Shown: in pieces, positions 37,503-46,316 of the stretch | Numbering within the stretch: the stretch's first letter is position 1 | Layout: each line of letters starts with the position of its first letter | NCBI RefSeq assembly: GCF_001458215.1 | Contig: NZ_CYTW01000001.1 | Span: 1-64,000, forward strand | Direction of reading: 5' to 3' | From: Shimia thalassica | GTDB taxonomy: Bacteria > Pseudomonadota > Alphaproteobacteria > Rhodobacterales > Rhodobacteraceae | Length of the DNA stretch: 64,000 nt | The notes under the pieces: generated by a model | Databases searched by the model: none | Told to the model about the DNA's origin: nothing | Seen by the model: only the letters and a program-made list of their open reading frames with translations | Made by a program: the position numbers and the translations under genes

Positions 37503-38470
37503 CAGTTGGCGCCGAAAAGCTCTGAGAATTTGACTTTGTTGGCTTCGGCGTTTGCAAGGGCCTCGGCCGGGTCAAAGGCCATCAGCTTGATATCGTCACG
37601 GGCGGGAAACCCTTCGGGGACGCCCATACCGTTACGGGCAGGGATATAACCCATCTCCAAAACAAGCTCTTGGCCTTCGGAGCTCAGCAGAAAGTCGACG
37701 AATTTCTCTGCGCCTTCGACGTTCTTGGCAGAGGACATGATCGCGACAGGTTCGGTGACGTAAGAAACGCCTTCTTTGGGGAAGACAAAGTCAACAGGCG
37801 AGCCATCAGCCTTGTTGCGGATCGCGAGGAAGTCGACAACCATGCCATAAGGTTTTTCACCCGAGGCGACGGCTTTGAAAGTGCCGCCGTTACCGCCCTG
37901 TGCGCGGGCCTCATTCGCAGCGAGGTTTTCGTAGTAACCCCAGCCCAATGTCTTATCGCCGGTCAGCGTTGCAAGGTGGATCAGCGCGGCACCGGAATAC
38001 AGCGGCGAAGGCATCGCGATTTGCCCTTTGATGGCGGCCTCCGAGAGGTCTTTCCATGACGTTGGCGCCGCTTCAACACCTGTGTTGTAAACGATCCCGG
38101 TCGTGATCAGTTTGGTCGAGTGATAGTAGCCTTCGGCAGAATACAGCGCCGCGTCATAGGCACCGGCCTCTTGCGATTGATAAGCGGTCAAAAGACCCTC
38201 TTGCGCCATGCCTTCCAGTGTCACGGTATCTGCGATCAACAGGACATCGGGCTGCGGGTTTCCGGCCTCAATCTCGGCACGCAGACGCGCCATCAGTTTT
38301 GTTGTGCCGTCGCGAACCCAGTCAACTTCGGTGCCGGGATTGGCGGCCATAAATGCGTCAACCGTGCGCTGCGCATCGGCATTGGGTTGTGAGGTGTAAA
38401 GAGTAATCGTGTCGGCCATGGCTGTGCTGGCCAAAAGCGCGAAAGCGGTGGATGTGGCGAAGGACTTCAT
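37502..38470 (-). CDS. Periplasmic substrate-binding protein (FbpA/AfuA/PhnS type), 322 aa
   Basis: A class II extracellular binding protein with a Sec signal (about 1-19, ending TAMA). The mature N-terminus DTITLYTSQPNADAQRTVDAF is typical of the FbpA superfamily. The tandem tyrosines near the C-terminus that bind iron in FbpA are not evident, which argues against ferric iron. With phosphatase and MBL genes in the same operon and a possible Pho box upstream, an organophosphate, phosphonate or sugar phosphate is a better guess. GGAGAG precedes the ATG. Confidence 0.9.
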   Translation of the reverse strand: MKSFATSTAFALLASTAMADTITLYTSQPNADAQRTVDAFMAANPGTEVDWVRDGTTKLMARLRAEIEAGNPQPDVLLIADTVTLEGMAQEGLLTAYQSQEAGAYDAALYSAEGYYHSTKLITTGIVYNTGVEAAPTSWKDLSEAAIKGQIAMPSPLYSGAALIHLATLTGDKTLGWGYYENLAANEARAQGGNGGTFKAVASGEKPYGMVVDFLAIRNKADGSPVDFVFPKEGVSYVTEPVAIMSSAKNVEGAEKFVDFLLSSEGQELVLEMGYIPARNGMGVPEGFPARDDIKLMAFDPAEALANAEANKVKFSELFGAN

Positions 38471-39090
38471 GGGGCTCTCCAGAGGTTATCGCTTTCGAAT
38501 GAAAGCAATTCAGGATGCGCCTTATCCCTGAGAAGCTAGACAGTTTTGTATCAGTTGTTTGAAATTTTTATTTATGTATGGGGAAGCTGAAGTTCACCTA
38601 AGTTGTTGAGAAATAACATAATAAACCCAATAAGGCACCGTGCGATTGGGAGCCCTTCAGAGAAGAGATCAAACCATTGCGTCATAGCCCGAGAACGACG
38701 CGCTATCTGCGGTCGTGCGCCGAACCCAATCGCATTGGTTTTTGGCAGGGCATAGCGAGAACGGTAGGTAAATCTGGTGTTTTCATAGCTGATCCACCAC
38801 TCCCTGCCACAACGACAACATGACGCTAGCCTTGCAATTTTGCACAGAATTTTTGCTTCATCTTTCAGGTTCGAAAAGAGCTCCACTGTAAAAAGTCAGC
38901 AAACAGGACCAATTGGAAGCAAGGGGGCAGCGGTTATTCTGTGTGTTTTACTTGAATGCCCGGGTTGCAGGTCAAAACAGACGTTCACTGAAACCGGACG
39001 AGCGACTTTTTCTTAGTAATCCCCCATTGTGGGTTGCTTGCTGTCGCGTGTTAGGGGGAGATGTGATGCAACCACAGAGGCAGTGAACAG
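38471..39090. other. Gene-poor, AT-richer stretch
   Basis: About 620 bases. It contains the promoter of the leftward transport operon and the possible Pho box. The open frame at 38572-38886 on the minus strand has unusual composition (Cys- and Arg-rich), no ribosome site and no recognisable domain; I do not call it. No insertion-sequence ends are visible. Confidence 0.5.
38537..38554 (-). promoter_or_regulatory. Possible Pho box upstream of the transport operon
   Basis: The minus strand reads CTGATACAAAACTGTCTA, 67 bases before the binding-protein ATG. It has two CTG-led half-sites 11 bp apart and about 13 of 18 matches to the PhoB consensus as I recall it. The match is imperfect, so this is a hypothesis supported mainly by the operon's phosphatase gene. 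Confidence 0.4.
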
Positions 39091-39384
39091 ATGGACAATA
39101 AGATAACCACTTCAACCAATGGAAACAGCTGGGAGATTGCTCCGACAAACACGGTCGCAGGAGTCATCCTTGTCGTTTTGGTTGTCTACCTGTTTTTTCG
39201 CCACTTCATGTTCATACTTATGTTCATGGACTTAGTCTTGGGTTGGCTACGTAAATTCAAATGGTTCCCCAAAGAGGGCAGGCGTTGGAAGACGTTCATC
39301 CATTGGCTCATAGCGTTGGCACTGTTTATTGGTTTTCAATATGTTGCTAATTCGGCAGGTTGGCTAGAGTTTGTTCCTCAATAG
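39091..39384 (+). CDS. Small membrane protein, 97 aa
   Basis: I do not recognise the family. It has two predicted membrane helices (TVAGVILVVLVVYLFF and following hydrophobic residues around 25-50, and FIHWLIALALFIGFQYVA around 70-87), separated by a basic loop (RKFKWFPKEGRRWK). GAGG lies about 9 bases before the ATG. It is lower in GC than its neighbours and stands alone between two gene-poor stretches. Probably real, possibly acquired. Confidence 0.6.
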   Translation: MDNKITTSTNGNSWEIAPTNTVAGVILVVLVVYLFFRHFMFILMFMDLVLGWLRKFKWFPKEGRRWKTFIHWLIALALFIGFQYVANSAGWLEFVPQ

Positions 39385-39509
39385 TAGCCAATGGCGCAAA
39401 GCGCAGCATCGGTCATTCTGGGTTCAAATCAGACGTTGCCTGAATGGCCATCAATGACCGCAATGGGGCGTTCGCAAAAAGGTGAGGGGTAGAGCCAAAC
39501 TAATGACGG

Positions 39510-40184
39510 TTGTATCCTCGGTGTTTCGATGGTTTTGGCTGCGGAAAGCAAATTGGAAAAATAGGCAGAACATGCTTTAAGCCGGTCAAACAAGAAAGGA
39601 CCTGTCGCATCAATACGTTTGACCCCAAGACGCTATCGCAGGCTCATCAAGACGTGGTTGAAAACACCCGCCGATGGCTTGACCAGATGGTCGTAGGACT
39701 AAATCTATGCCCGTTTTCCTCGAGCGTCATAGCCCGAAACCAAGTCTTTTATGCCGTATGTGATGCCACCACCGATGCAGAACTACAGCAGTTCTATCTG
39801 ACTGAATTACAGCGTTTGCTTGAGACGAACGAAAATGACGTGGCCACGAGCTTGCTCATGATTACCCAAGGTCTAGAAGAGTTCGGAGATTTCCTCGACG
39901 TACTCGATTGGTTCCAGCAGCTATTGGAGCAAGCAGACCTGACAGATCATGTGCAATTGGCGTCTTTTCATCCTCAGTATCAATTTGAGGGTGTGGCGGC
40001 AGACGACCTTAGTCACTTTACCAATCGCTCACCCTACCCAACCATACATCTTCTGCGCCAAGATCAGATGACCAAAGTCCTCGCGCACGTTTCGGACCCC
40101 GAGAAGATCTATTTGGATAACATAAAGGCATTGAATAAACTTGGTCGCCGAGAGATCGAAGCGCTTTGCCCCTGGGGAAAATGA
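39510..40184 (+). CDS. DUF1415 family protein
   Basis: A conserved protein of unknown function. The domain begins around TLSQAHQDVVENTRRWLDQM and contains VGLNLCPFSS, the FLDVLDWFQQLLEQ helix and HPQYQFEG, and ends PTIHLLRQDQM...ALCPWGK. The only ordinary in-frame start is a TTG at 39510, which would give ~30 unconserved extra residues and has no ribosome site. An AAAGGA at 39594-39599 lies 9 bases before an in-frame ATC (39609), close to the start of the domain. The gene is visibly AT-richer than its surroundings, which suggests transfer. The true start is uncertain. Confidence 0.8.
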   Translation: MYPRCFDGFGCGKQIGKIGRTCFKPVKQERTCRINTFDPKTLSQAHQDVVENTRRWLDQMVVGLNLCPFSSSVIARNQVFYAVCDATTDAELQQFYLTELQRLLETNENDVATSLLMITQGLEEFGDFLDVLDWFQQLLEQADLTDHVQLASFHPQYQFEGVAADDLSHFTNRSPYPTIHLLRQDQMTKVLAHVSDPEKIYLDNIKALNKLGRREIEALCPWGK

Positions 40185-40209
40185 AAACTGTTTGCATCGC
40201 CTTGGGGCC

Positions 40210-40430
40210 GCAGAGATGTCTGCAATGGACAGTTTCTCTGCCTCCGCTGCTTCAGGGCTTTGGCGTACTCCAAACTGTCTCCGGTTCTTTACAAACTCAT
40301 CAGGTGTTAGGCCGAACCTTTCGCGAAGTGCCTACTCCAAGGTGCGTTCGTTCACACCTGTGACTTGCCTTAGGTTCGCAGGCGTTGCAATTGCGCTGAT
40401 CAGCCAGACTCCGTTGGCGGTAAAGATCAT
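40210..40430 (-). pseudogene. AraC-family regulator remnant with in-frame stop
   Basis: Reading leftward from about 40430 gives LISAIATPANLRQVTGVNER then TLE, a TAG stop (40332-40334), then ALRERFGLTPDEFVKNRR and further degenerate sequence. This is the second helix-turn-helix of an AraC-type regulator (GVNERTLEyALRERFGLTP pattern), with the expected Tyr codon turned into a stop. Upstream and downstream parts of the gene are missing or decayed. Confidence 0.65.
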
Positions 40431-40658
40431 CCATGATGCCGATGTTCTCAAAGCCCAGCGCGGTGTGGCCATGGCCGAGGTATTGGGGCGGGCGGGTTAT
40501 AGCCCGCCACGAAATCTGGATGGATCAATGTCCCAATAAGCATGGCGGCTTCCTCCGAGGATAAACAGCGAAGCGTTGTTTACCCCCAGAGGAAAGAGCG
40601 AAAACCGAAATTCGCCCGAAAAGTGATCAAAGCATGTACATAGGCGTCCGGGGGCGCC

Positions 40659-42170
40659 TTACGTCATTCTCACTGGCAGGAATGAAAAGGCCCATTCGTT
40701 GTAGCCCCCTTCACCACGATACCAAATGACCTCATCGGTTGCTTCTTCAGCGTGGTTCCAGCGGGGCTTCATGCCGCCTTTATAGCCCTCAACGATAAGG
40801 CGACGGCGCTTTTGGCTTCCGATGATGTCAGCGGTCAAACTGTCGATGTCCCATTTCTCTGAGATCATCTTTTCGAATTCGGCCACGCGTTCAGCCTGAT
40901 CGGGGTGATCTGCAATGTTGGAAAGTTCGTCTGGATCATTTTCAAGGTCAAACATTAGCAACGGATCATGCCGGGAGTAGATGAATTTGTAATTCCCTTT
41001 GCGGATCATAAGGATCGGCGTTGGTGTTGCTTCGGCAAGGTATTCTGCGAAAACTGGACGCTCGGGATCGTCTTCTGTTTCCAGACATTGTGTGAGATCA
41101 TGCCCTTCCAGCGCTTCAATCTCGCTTTGCCAGACTTCACCTTTTGCGATGCCCATAAATGTCGGCAGGAGATCAACCAGTGAGGCCGGCGTCGAAACTC
41201 GCGCAGGCGTCTGATTGGGCAGTTTCATAAGCAAAGGCACTTGCAACGCGCGTTCATAGAAGTGCTTTTTGAACCACATCCCGCGTTCCCCCAGCATTTC
41301 GCCGTGGTCCGAGGTGAAAATGATGGCCGTATCTTCGCTTCTGCCGATTGCATCCAGAGTGCCCAGAACCTGGCCGACCATCGCATCAATATAGCTTATC
41401 GATCCATAGTATGCGCGACGGGCGCGTGCGATGTCTTCGTCCTTGAACCGCAGATCAAGCATATTGAAATCTGTCAGCAAACGGCGCGAATGCGCATCGT
41501 GTTCATCCGCCGCGAGGGCAGGCACGTTCGGCAAGGGAATATCAACACCTTCGTAAAGGTCCCAATACACTTTGCGGCACAAATAGGGTTCATGCGGATG
41601 GGTGTAGGACACTTGCAGAAAGAACGGCCGTGTGTCGTCAGAGCGCGCCAGATTGTAGAGATGTTGCACGGCCTGTGCTGTTACCATCTCGTCAAAGTCG
41701 ATCTGGACTGACCGTTCACAAACCCCTGAAACAAGCACGGAACGCTGATCGTTCGTATCGCGTTTGCCTTCATCGCCCCAGTTGGGGACCCAGCTGAAAT
41801 CAGCTGGATAGAGGTCAGGGGTCAACCGCTTTTCAAACCCGTGATATTGATCCGGTCCGATAAAGTGCATCTTGCCGGACAGGGCCGTTTGATAACCCGC
41901 CGCGCGGAGATAGTGCGCATAGGTCGGGATCGACGCCGGCATTTCAGCGGCATTGTCATAGGCGCCAATCGTCGAGCACAGTTGACCGGCGGCCATCGAA
42001 AAGCGGGACGGCGCGCAAAGCGGAAAATTGCAATATGCGTTCTCGAACACGGTGCCGGAATTGGCCAGCGCATCAAGATTGGGTGCATGACACACCGTAT
42101 CGCCATAGGCGCGCAGCGCATTCGCGGTAAGCTGATCGACCTGAATGAATAGAATGTTAGGAGAGGTCAT
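40659..42170 (-). CDS. betC: Choline-sulfatase, 503 aa
   Basis: An alkaline-phosphatase-superfamily sulfatase that releases choline and sulfate from choline-O-sulfate. The metal site begins NILFIQVDQL. The sulfatase signature CAPSRFSMAAG has the Cys that becomes formylglycine (about 52), and DHGEMLGERGMWFKKHFYER carries further metal ligands. The stretch IGAYDNAAEMPASIPTYAHY and the C-terminal SQKRRRLIVEGYKGG match choline-sulfatases. There is no signal peptide, so it is cytoplasmic. It is the last gene after proX-proV-proW, 6 bases from proW, fitting import of choline sulfate before hydrolysis. No maturase gene is in the window. Confidence 0.9.
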   Translation of the reverse strand: MTSPNILFIQVDQLTANALRAYGDTVCHAPNLDALANSGTVFENAYCNFPLCAPSRFSMAAGQLCSTIGAYDNAAEMPASIPTYAHYLRAAGYQTALSGKMHFIGPDQYHGFEKRLTPDLYPADFSWVPNWGDEGKRDTNDQRSVLVSGVCERSVQIDFDEMVTAQAVQHLYNLARSDDTRPFFLQVSYTHPHEPYLCRKVYWDLYEGVDIPLPNVPALAADEHDAHSRRLLTDFNMLDLRFKDEDIARARRAYYGSISYIDAMVGQVLGTLDAIGRSEDTAIIFTSDHGEMLGERGMWFKKHFYERALQVPLLMKLPNQTPARVSTPASLVDLLPTFMGIAKGEVWQSEIEALEGHDLTQCLETEDDPERPVFAEYLAEATPTPILMIRKGNYKFIYSRHDPLLMFDLENDPDELSNIADHPDQAERVAEFEKMISEKWDIDSLTADIIGSQKRRRLIVEGYKGGMKPRWNHAEEATDEVIWYRGEGGYNEWAFSFLPVRMT

Positions 42171-42176
42171 GGTGGT

Positions 42177-43094
42177 TTAGCCTTTGCCGACAAGTTTGCG
42201 AAGCGCACCAATAGGGCCCGTTTCGTACCATTTTTTATGCCCGCGATCGCGTGCCGATGTGCCAAAGCTCTGGCTCACCCGGTCGATGACAATGGCAAGG
42301 AACACGATGCCCAAACCGCCAACCGTGGCGATCCCCATGTCCAACCTTCCGATGCCGCGCAGCACCATCTGACCCAAACCTGTCACCGAGATCATGGAGG
42401 CCACAACCACCATCGACAGCGCCATCATGATGGTCTGGTTCACACCGGCCATGATGGTTGGCATCGCGAGAGGCAGCTCAACTTTGTACAGTGTTTGTCG
42501 CTTGCTTGCGCCAAAGGCACGCGCGGCTTCGACCATGTCTTCGCGCACTTGGCGAATGCCGAGATTGGTCAATCGCACAACCGGAGGCAAAGCGTAAATG
42601 AACGTCACGATTACGCCCGAGACATTGCCAATTGAAAACAACATGACGATTGGAACCAGATACACAAACGACGGGATCGTTTGCATCAGATCCAGAAGTG
42701 GGCGCAGCACTGTCCAGAATTTGTCATTCCGCGCCGCCATGATGCCCAATGGAATGCCGATCAGCGAGCAGAAAATGACGCAAGTCAGGACGATGGAAAG
42801 CGTTACCATGCTTTCCTCCCATGCGCCCATCAACCCGATGGACAGCATCGAAGCGCCCGTGACCAGAGCCAGCTTGCGGCCGCCCGCCTGCCACCCGATG
42901 AGGACAATCACAGCCAGCATCAAAAGGTCTGGAGCGCCGGTCAGCGCGTCTTCCAGCCCTGTCAGAACGATGTCAAAGGGCACCTTAATGGCTTGAAAAA
43001 CGAACCGAAAGTTGTCGACAACCCATTGCAATGCGGTTTCGACCCAAGTGCCAACCGGCACCCATTCCTTGTCAAAAATATTCCAGATATCCAT
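42177..43094 (-). CDS. proW: Glycine betaine/choline ABC transporter permease
   Basis: The 305-aa inner-membrane subunit of a ProU/Cho-type importer. It has multiple helices, with the EAA loop VEAARAFGASKRQTLYKVELPLAMPTIMAG (about 190-220) followed by the NQTIMMALSMVVVASMIS segment conserved in ProW. It lies between proV (11 bases upstream) and betC (6 bases downstream), all leftward. The substrate could be glycine betaine, choline or choline-O-sulfate; betC makes the last two more likely. Confidence 0.92.
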   Translation of the reverse strand: MDIWNIFDKEWVPVGTWVETALQWVVDNFRFVFQAIKVPFDIVLTGLEDALTGAPDLLMLAVIVLIGWQAGGRKLALVTGASMLSIGLMGAWEESMVTLSIVLTCVIFCSLIGIPLGIMAARNDKFWTVLRPLLDLMQTIPSFVYLVPIVMLFSIGNVSGVIVTFIYALPPVVRLTNLGIRQVREDMVEAARAFGASKRQTLYKVELPLAMPTIMAGVNQTIMMALSMVVVASMISVTGLGQMVLRGIGRLDMGIATVGGLGIVFLAIVIDRVSQSFGTSARDRGHKKWYETGPIGALRKLVGKG

Positions 43095-43105
43095 ATGTGT
43101 GCCCC

Positions 43106-44125
43106 TTATCCGCGCAAGGCGCGCAATGCGTCGGTGATCGTAATGATCCCCACGGGATTGTTTTCTGCGTCACGCACCGTCACAGGTGATTGGTCGTCCA
43201 TAAATGTGTCTATAATGTCGCCCAATTCACTCTCGACCGGCACGGATTTTTGCGTTGGGTTTTGCCCCTCTAGAGGCGTCATGATTGTTTTTGCCCGCAC
43301 AAGGCTGACGCGGCTGATGCCTTTGACAAATTCTGCCACATAGGCGTCTTTGGGGTTGGTGACGATTTCTTCGGGAGTTCCGGTTTGAACGATAACCCCG
43401 TCATTCATGATGGCGATGTGGTCGCCCATGCGGATCGCCTCGTCCAGATCGTGAGTGATGAAAACCGTGGTCTTCTTCACCTTCTTGGACAGGTTCAGAA
43501 ACTGGTCTTGCAATTGCCGGCGGATCAACGGGTCCAGCGCCGAGAACGGTTCGTCCATAAGCAGGATATCGGGGTCCGCCGCCAGCGCCCGGGCAAGGCC
43601 AACACGTTGCTGCATGCCGCCCGAAAGTTGATCTGGGTAATGGTCTTCCCACCCCTGAAGGTCCATGGCGGCCAGTGCTTGTTCGGCGGCTTTGCGGCGT
43701 TTGGCCAAAGGTACATCGCGCACCTCAAGCCCGAAGCCGACGTTTTGCGCCAGTGATCGATGAGGCCACAGGGCCATATGTTGAAACACCATACCAATGG
43801 ATTCAGCACGCAATTGGCGCAGCGCGGCTTCGCCCATCGTGTCGACGCGATGACCGGCGACATGGATTTCGCCAGCGGTGGGTTCGATCAAACGGTTGAT
43901 GTGTCGAACCAGAGTGGATTTGCCAGAACCAGACAGGCCCATGATGCAAAAAATCTCGCCCTTTTTGACGCTAAAACTCGCGTCACGCACCCCCAGAACA
44001 CAGTTAAAGCGATCGCGCACTTCCTCTTTTGAAAGTCCTTCGTTTTGAACGGCCTGAAGGGCTTCTTTTTCGTTGGCGCCGTAAATCTTCCAAAGGTTGC
44101 GACATTCAATTTCTACGTCAGGCAT
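43106..44125 (-). CDS. proV: Glycine betaine/choline ABC transporter ATP-binding protein
   Basis: The 339-aa ProV-type ATPase. Walker A GLSGSGKST (about 63-71), HINRLIEPTAGEI, signature LSGGMQQRVGLARAL, Walker B ILLMDEPFSALDP and ITHDLDEAI switch are all present. The C-terminus holds a CBS-like region (about 275-339, ENNPVGIITITDALRALRG), which in this family senses ionic strength. GAAGG precedes the ATG. A terminator-like hairpin lies between proX and this gene. Confidence 0.93.
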   Translation of the reverse strand: MPDVEIECRNLWKIYGANEKEALQAVQNEGLSKEEVRDRFNCVLGVRDASFSVKKGEIFCIMGLSGSGKSTLVRHINRLIEPTAGEIHVAGHRVDTMGEAALRQLRAESIGMVFQHMALWPHRSLAQNVGFGLEVRDVPLAKRRKAAEQALAAMDLQGWEDHYPDQLSGGMQQRVGLARALAADPDILLMDEPFSALDPLIRRQLQDQFLNLSKKVKKTTVFITHDLDEAIRMGDHIAIMNDGVIVQTGTPEEIVTNPKDAYVAEFVKGISRVSLVRAKTIMTPLEGQNPTQKSVPVESELGDIIDTFMDDQSPVTVRDAENNPVGIITITDALRALRG

Positions 44126-44153
44126 CGTGACCTTCTCTCATTAAAGAAAAAGA

Positions 44154-44173
44154 AGCACCGGTTTCCCGGTGCT
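44154..44173 (-). terminator. Intercistronic terminator between proX and proV
   Basis: On the minus strand AGCACCGG-GAAA-CCGGTGCT is followed directly by a T-rich tract. It lies 17 bases past the proX stop, so it probably gives more proX than proV-proW-betC mRNA, as is common for binding-protein genes. Confidence 0.8.
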
Positions 44174-44190
44174 CCAAGGTTCAGGGAGGA

Positions 44191-45147
44191 TTATTGTGCT
44201 GCCTTGGCCGCTTCTGCGACCCAAGCATCGAATTGTGACTGGTTTGCAGCAACCCAGTCTTCCGCATGGCGGCGGAAGTCTTCAACGGTGTCTTCACCAT
44301 CGCGCAACTTGACCTGAGCGGCGTTGACCGCAGAAATCGGGATTTCAACAGTGTTCAGGAAGGCAGCCGCAGCAGGGTTGTCTTCCATGAACTCTTTGTT
44401 CGCGACGACATAAACGTCATTGATTGCGAAACCGACATCCATTGCTTCTTCGGTGGATTGCACGCCGATCTGCACTACATCCGTTCCGGGAACCAGAACG
44501 TCACTGATCCAGTTGGGGGTCCATGTGTAATAAAGGATTGAAGCCCCTTCATTATAGCGCGTGATTGTATCGGCCATAATCGCGAAATAGCTGCCCTGAT
44601 CGTGATGCACGGTGTCACGTAGGTCCAGATTATCGATGTGGTCTTCAATTTTGAGTTCGCAGCCCCACCCGGGGTTGCAGCCGGACAGGTTTGCTTTGCC
44701 GTCGCCGTCGCTATCGAACAAACCCGCTACGGCCGGATCAGACAATTGTGCGATGCTGGTGATGCCATGAGCCTCGGCAGTTTTTTTGTCGATATAGAAA
44801 CCCTGACCGGCGCCAGTGATGACCGCGTGTTCGCGAACCATGACAGCGTCGCCGCCGGATTTGTCAAAGAACTGATTGTGCAGCGGTTGCCAGTGGTTCA
44901 CCGTGTAAGACGCGTCACCGGAAGCGACGGCAAGGTGCATGGCGGGGAAATCTGCTTCGCGGGTTTCTTCGACTTCATAGCCCAATGCCTCAAGGCCCAG
45001 CTGGACGACCATATGCTGGAACCACGCGTTTGCAGGGTTTCCTTTGATAGGCTCAACCGTGACGCCTTTTCCCGGCATATCTTGTGCAAATACGCTGCTG
45101 GCAAAAGCGATTGCTGCAACAGCTGTGGTTATTTTTAGTTTGTTCAT
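44191..45147 (-). CDS. proX: Glycine betaine/choline periplasmic binding protein
   Basis: The 318-aa binding protein resembles E. coli ProX along its length: signal peptide to SVFA, mature DMPGKGVTVEPI, the HWQPLHNQFF region, LSGCNPGWGCELKI with two cysteines, and ILYYTWTPNWISDVL containing aromatic cage residues. I chose the ATG at 45147, preceded by GGAG; a frame extension to 45183 lacks one. It is the first gene of the proXVW-betC operon, with a divergent LysR gene. Confidence 0.93.
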   Translation of the reverse strand: MNKLKITTAVAAIAFASSVFAQDMPGKGVTVEPIKGNPANAWFQHMVVQLGLEALGYEVEETREADFPAMHLAVASGDASYTVNHWQPLHNQFFDKSGGDAVMVREHAVITGAGQGFYIDKKTAEAHGITSIAQLSDPAVAGLFDSDGDGKANLSGCNPGWGCELKIEDHIDNLDLRDTVHHDQGSYFAIMADTITRYNEGASILYYTWTPNWISDVLVPGTDVVQIGVQSTEEAMDVGFAINDVYVVANKEFMEDNPAAAAFLNTVEIPISAVNAAQVKLRDGEDTVEDFRRHAEDWVAANQSQFDAWVAEAAKAAQ

Positions 45148-45251
45148 CTTATCACTCCGCTGATGTGGTCGTCTTGATTCCAAACCAAGCTATCGGATTT
45201 GTTTTGCCCGTATAGTTGCTGATAAGGCATCACTGTGTTAACCATTGCTTT

Positions 45252-46190
45252 ATGGTAAACCTTCGAAAAGATGTTCATTTATTAAGAAATGTGGTGGCAT
45301 TTCAAGCAGCTTCGCGTTCCGAGAACTTTACAAAGGCCGCTGCAGCGCTTGGGGTGTCGCGCGTTGCTGTAAGTCGTCAGATTGCTGAACTGGAACACGC
45401 TATTGGCCAAAAACTGTTTTCGCGAAACCATCGAATGGTTGCTTTGACCCGTAACGGCGAAGTCTTTGCGAAAGAGGTCAATCCGGCCTTGGACGCGATT
45501 GCGCAGGCTTTGGCAAACCAGCGTGCGGATGCTTCTGACGCGCGGCTTTCGGTAACGGTGACTTCTGCTTTCGCGACCTATTGGCTGATGCCGCGCTTGA
45601 TTGATTTTGGGGCCCGTTTCCCTGATATCGAGGTGAATTTGGTCGTTTCGGACAGGTACATTGATATTGATGCAGAAGGCATTGATGTGGCGGTACGGTA
45701 TGGCCCCAAGGCGCCAACCGAAGCGGGGTGGTGTCCTTTGGTCCAAGAAGCGATTTTTCCCGTTTATAGCCCTCGCTATGCCGCGCGCACCCCTTTGAAA
45801 AACGAAGGTGACCTGCGTCAGGAGCGTCTTTTGTTCCTGTCGGGGAAATATCGTGCAGAGGCGCGTTGGCAGCATTGGTTCTCTGAACGCGGGCTAAATC
45901 CGCCAGAGGAACGACTGGGTGTTTCGGTGAATACCTATATCAACATGTTACAGGCCGCGATCGAAGGGCAGGGGATCGCTCTGGCGGGGCGTCCTCTTGT
46001 GGATACATTTCTTGAGGATGGCTCGCTCATTGCGATGGCGGATATTCCTGCCTTGGAGAGAGACAGCTATTATCTGTACTGCAGGCAAAACCACGAAAAC
46101 GCGAAAATATTCAGCGACTGGATCGAAGCGCAATTTGATACAGATCGACATCCGGATGGTAAGGAGGTAAGCCCGGTTCCAAACAAGTGA
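45252..46190 (+). CDS. LysR-family regulator (GcvA-like), 312 aa
   Basis: An N-terminal winged HTH (HLLRNVVAFQAASRSENFTKAAAALGVSRVAVSRQIAELEHAIGQKLF) precedes a two-lobe effector-binding domain of GcvA-like type (VVSDRYIDIDAEGIDVAVRYG). The start is the ATG at 45252; a TTG further upstream is less likely. It is divergent from proX across about 100 bases, so it is the obvious candidate regulator of the choline/betaine operon, probably responding to a choline-type ligand. Confidence 0.9.
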   Translation: MVNLRKDVHLLRNVVAFQAASRSENFTKAAAALGVSRVAVSRQIAELEHAIGQKLFSRNHRMVALTRNGEVFAKEVNPALDAIAQALANQRADASDARLSVTVTSAFATYWLMPRLIDFGARFPDIEVNLVVSDRYIDIDAEGIDVAVRYGPKAPTEAGWCPLVQEAIFPVYSPRYAARTPLKNEGDLRQERLLFLSGKYRAEARWQHWFSERGLNPPEERLGVSVNTYINMLQAAIEGQGIALAGRPLVDTFLEDGSLIAMADIPALERDSYYLYCRQNHENAKIFSDWIEAQFDTDRHPDGKEVSPVPNK

Positions 46191-46197
46191 ACCGGGC
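46171..46197 (+). terminator. Terminator of the LysR gene
   Basis: A perfect 9-bp stem GCCCGGTTC/GAACCGGGC overlaps the stop codon and is followed by CTTCAT. The T run is short, so the call is moderate. Confidence 0.6.
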
Positions 46198-46316
46198 CTT
46201 CATGCGCAATCTGCGGATCATGACCTGAAAGTCTGACGTGCGCCGGTCTGGCACTGTTCCTACAATGCAGGATCTGTTGCGCCCGACGACTCTTAAATGC
46301 GCTTTCTGGAGGTAGC

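Noticed and set aside
37502-38470. Reading the binding protein as a ferric-iron (FbpA) protein
   Set aside because: No evident C-terminal tyrosine pair, and the operon carries hydrolases, so iron is not the best guess.
38572-38886. Leftward open frame of 104 codons
   Set aside because: No ribosome site, unusual Cys/Arg-rich composition and no recognisable domain; it lies in an AT-richer gene-poor stretch.
39416-39432. GGTTCAAATC, a tRNA T-loop-like string
   Set aside because: It matches tRNA-fMet for ten bases only. The flanks do not match, there is no acceptor strand, and it lies far beyond the better attR candidate.
40141-40539. Rightward open frame of 132 codons after the DUF1415 gene
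   Set aside because: It overlaps the DUF1415 3' end and lies opposite the AraC-like remnant, whose protein similarity explains the sequence better.
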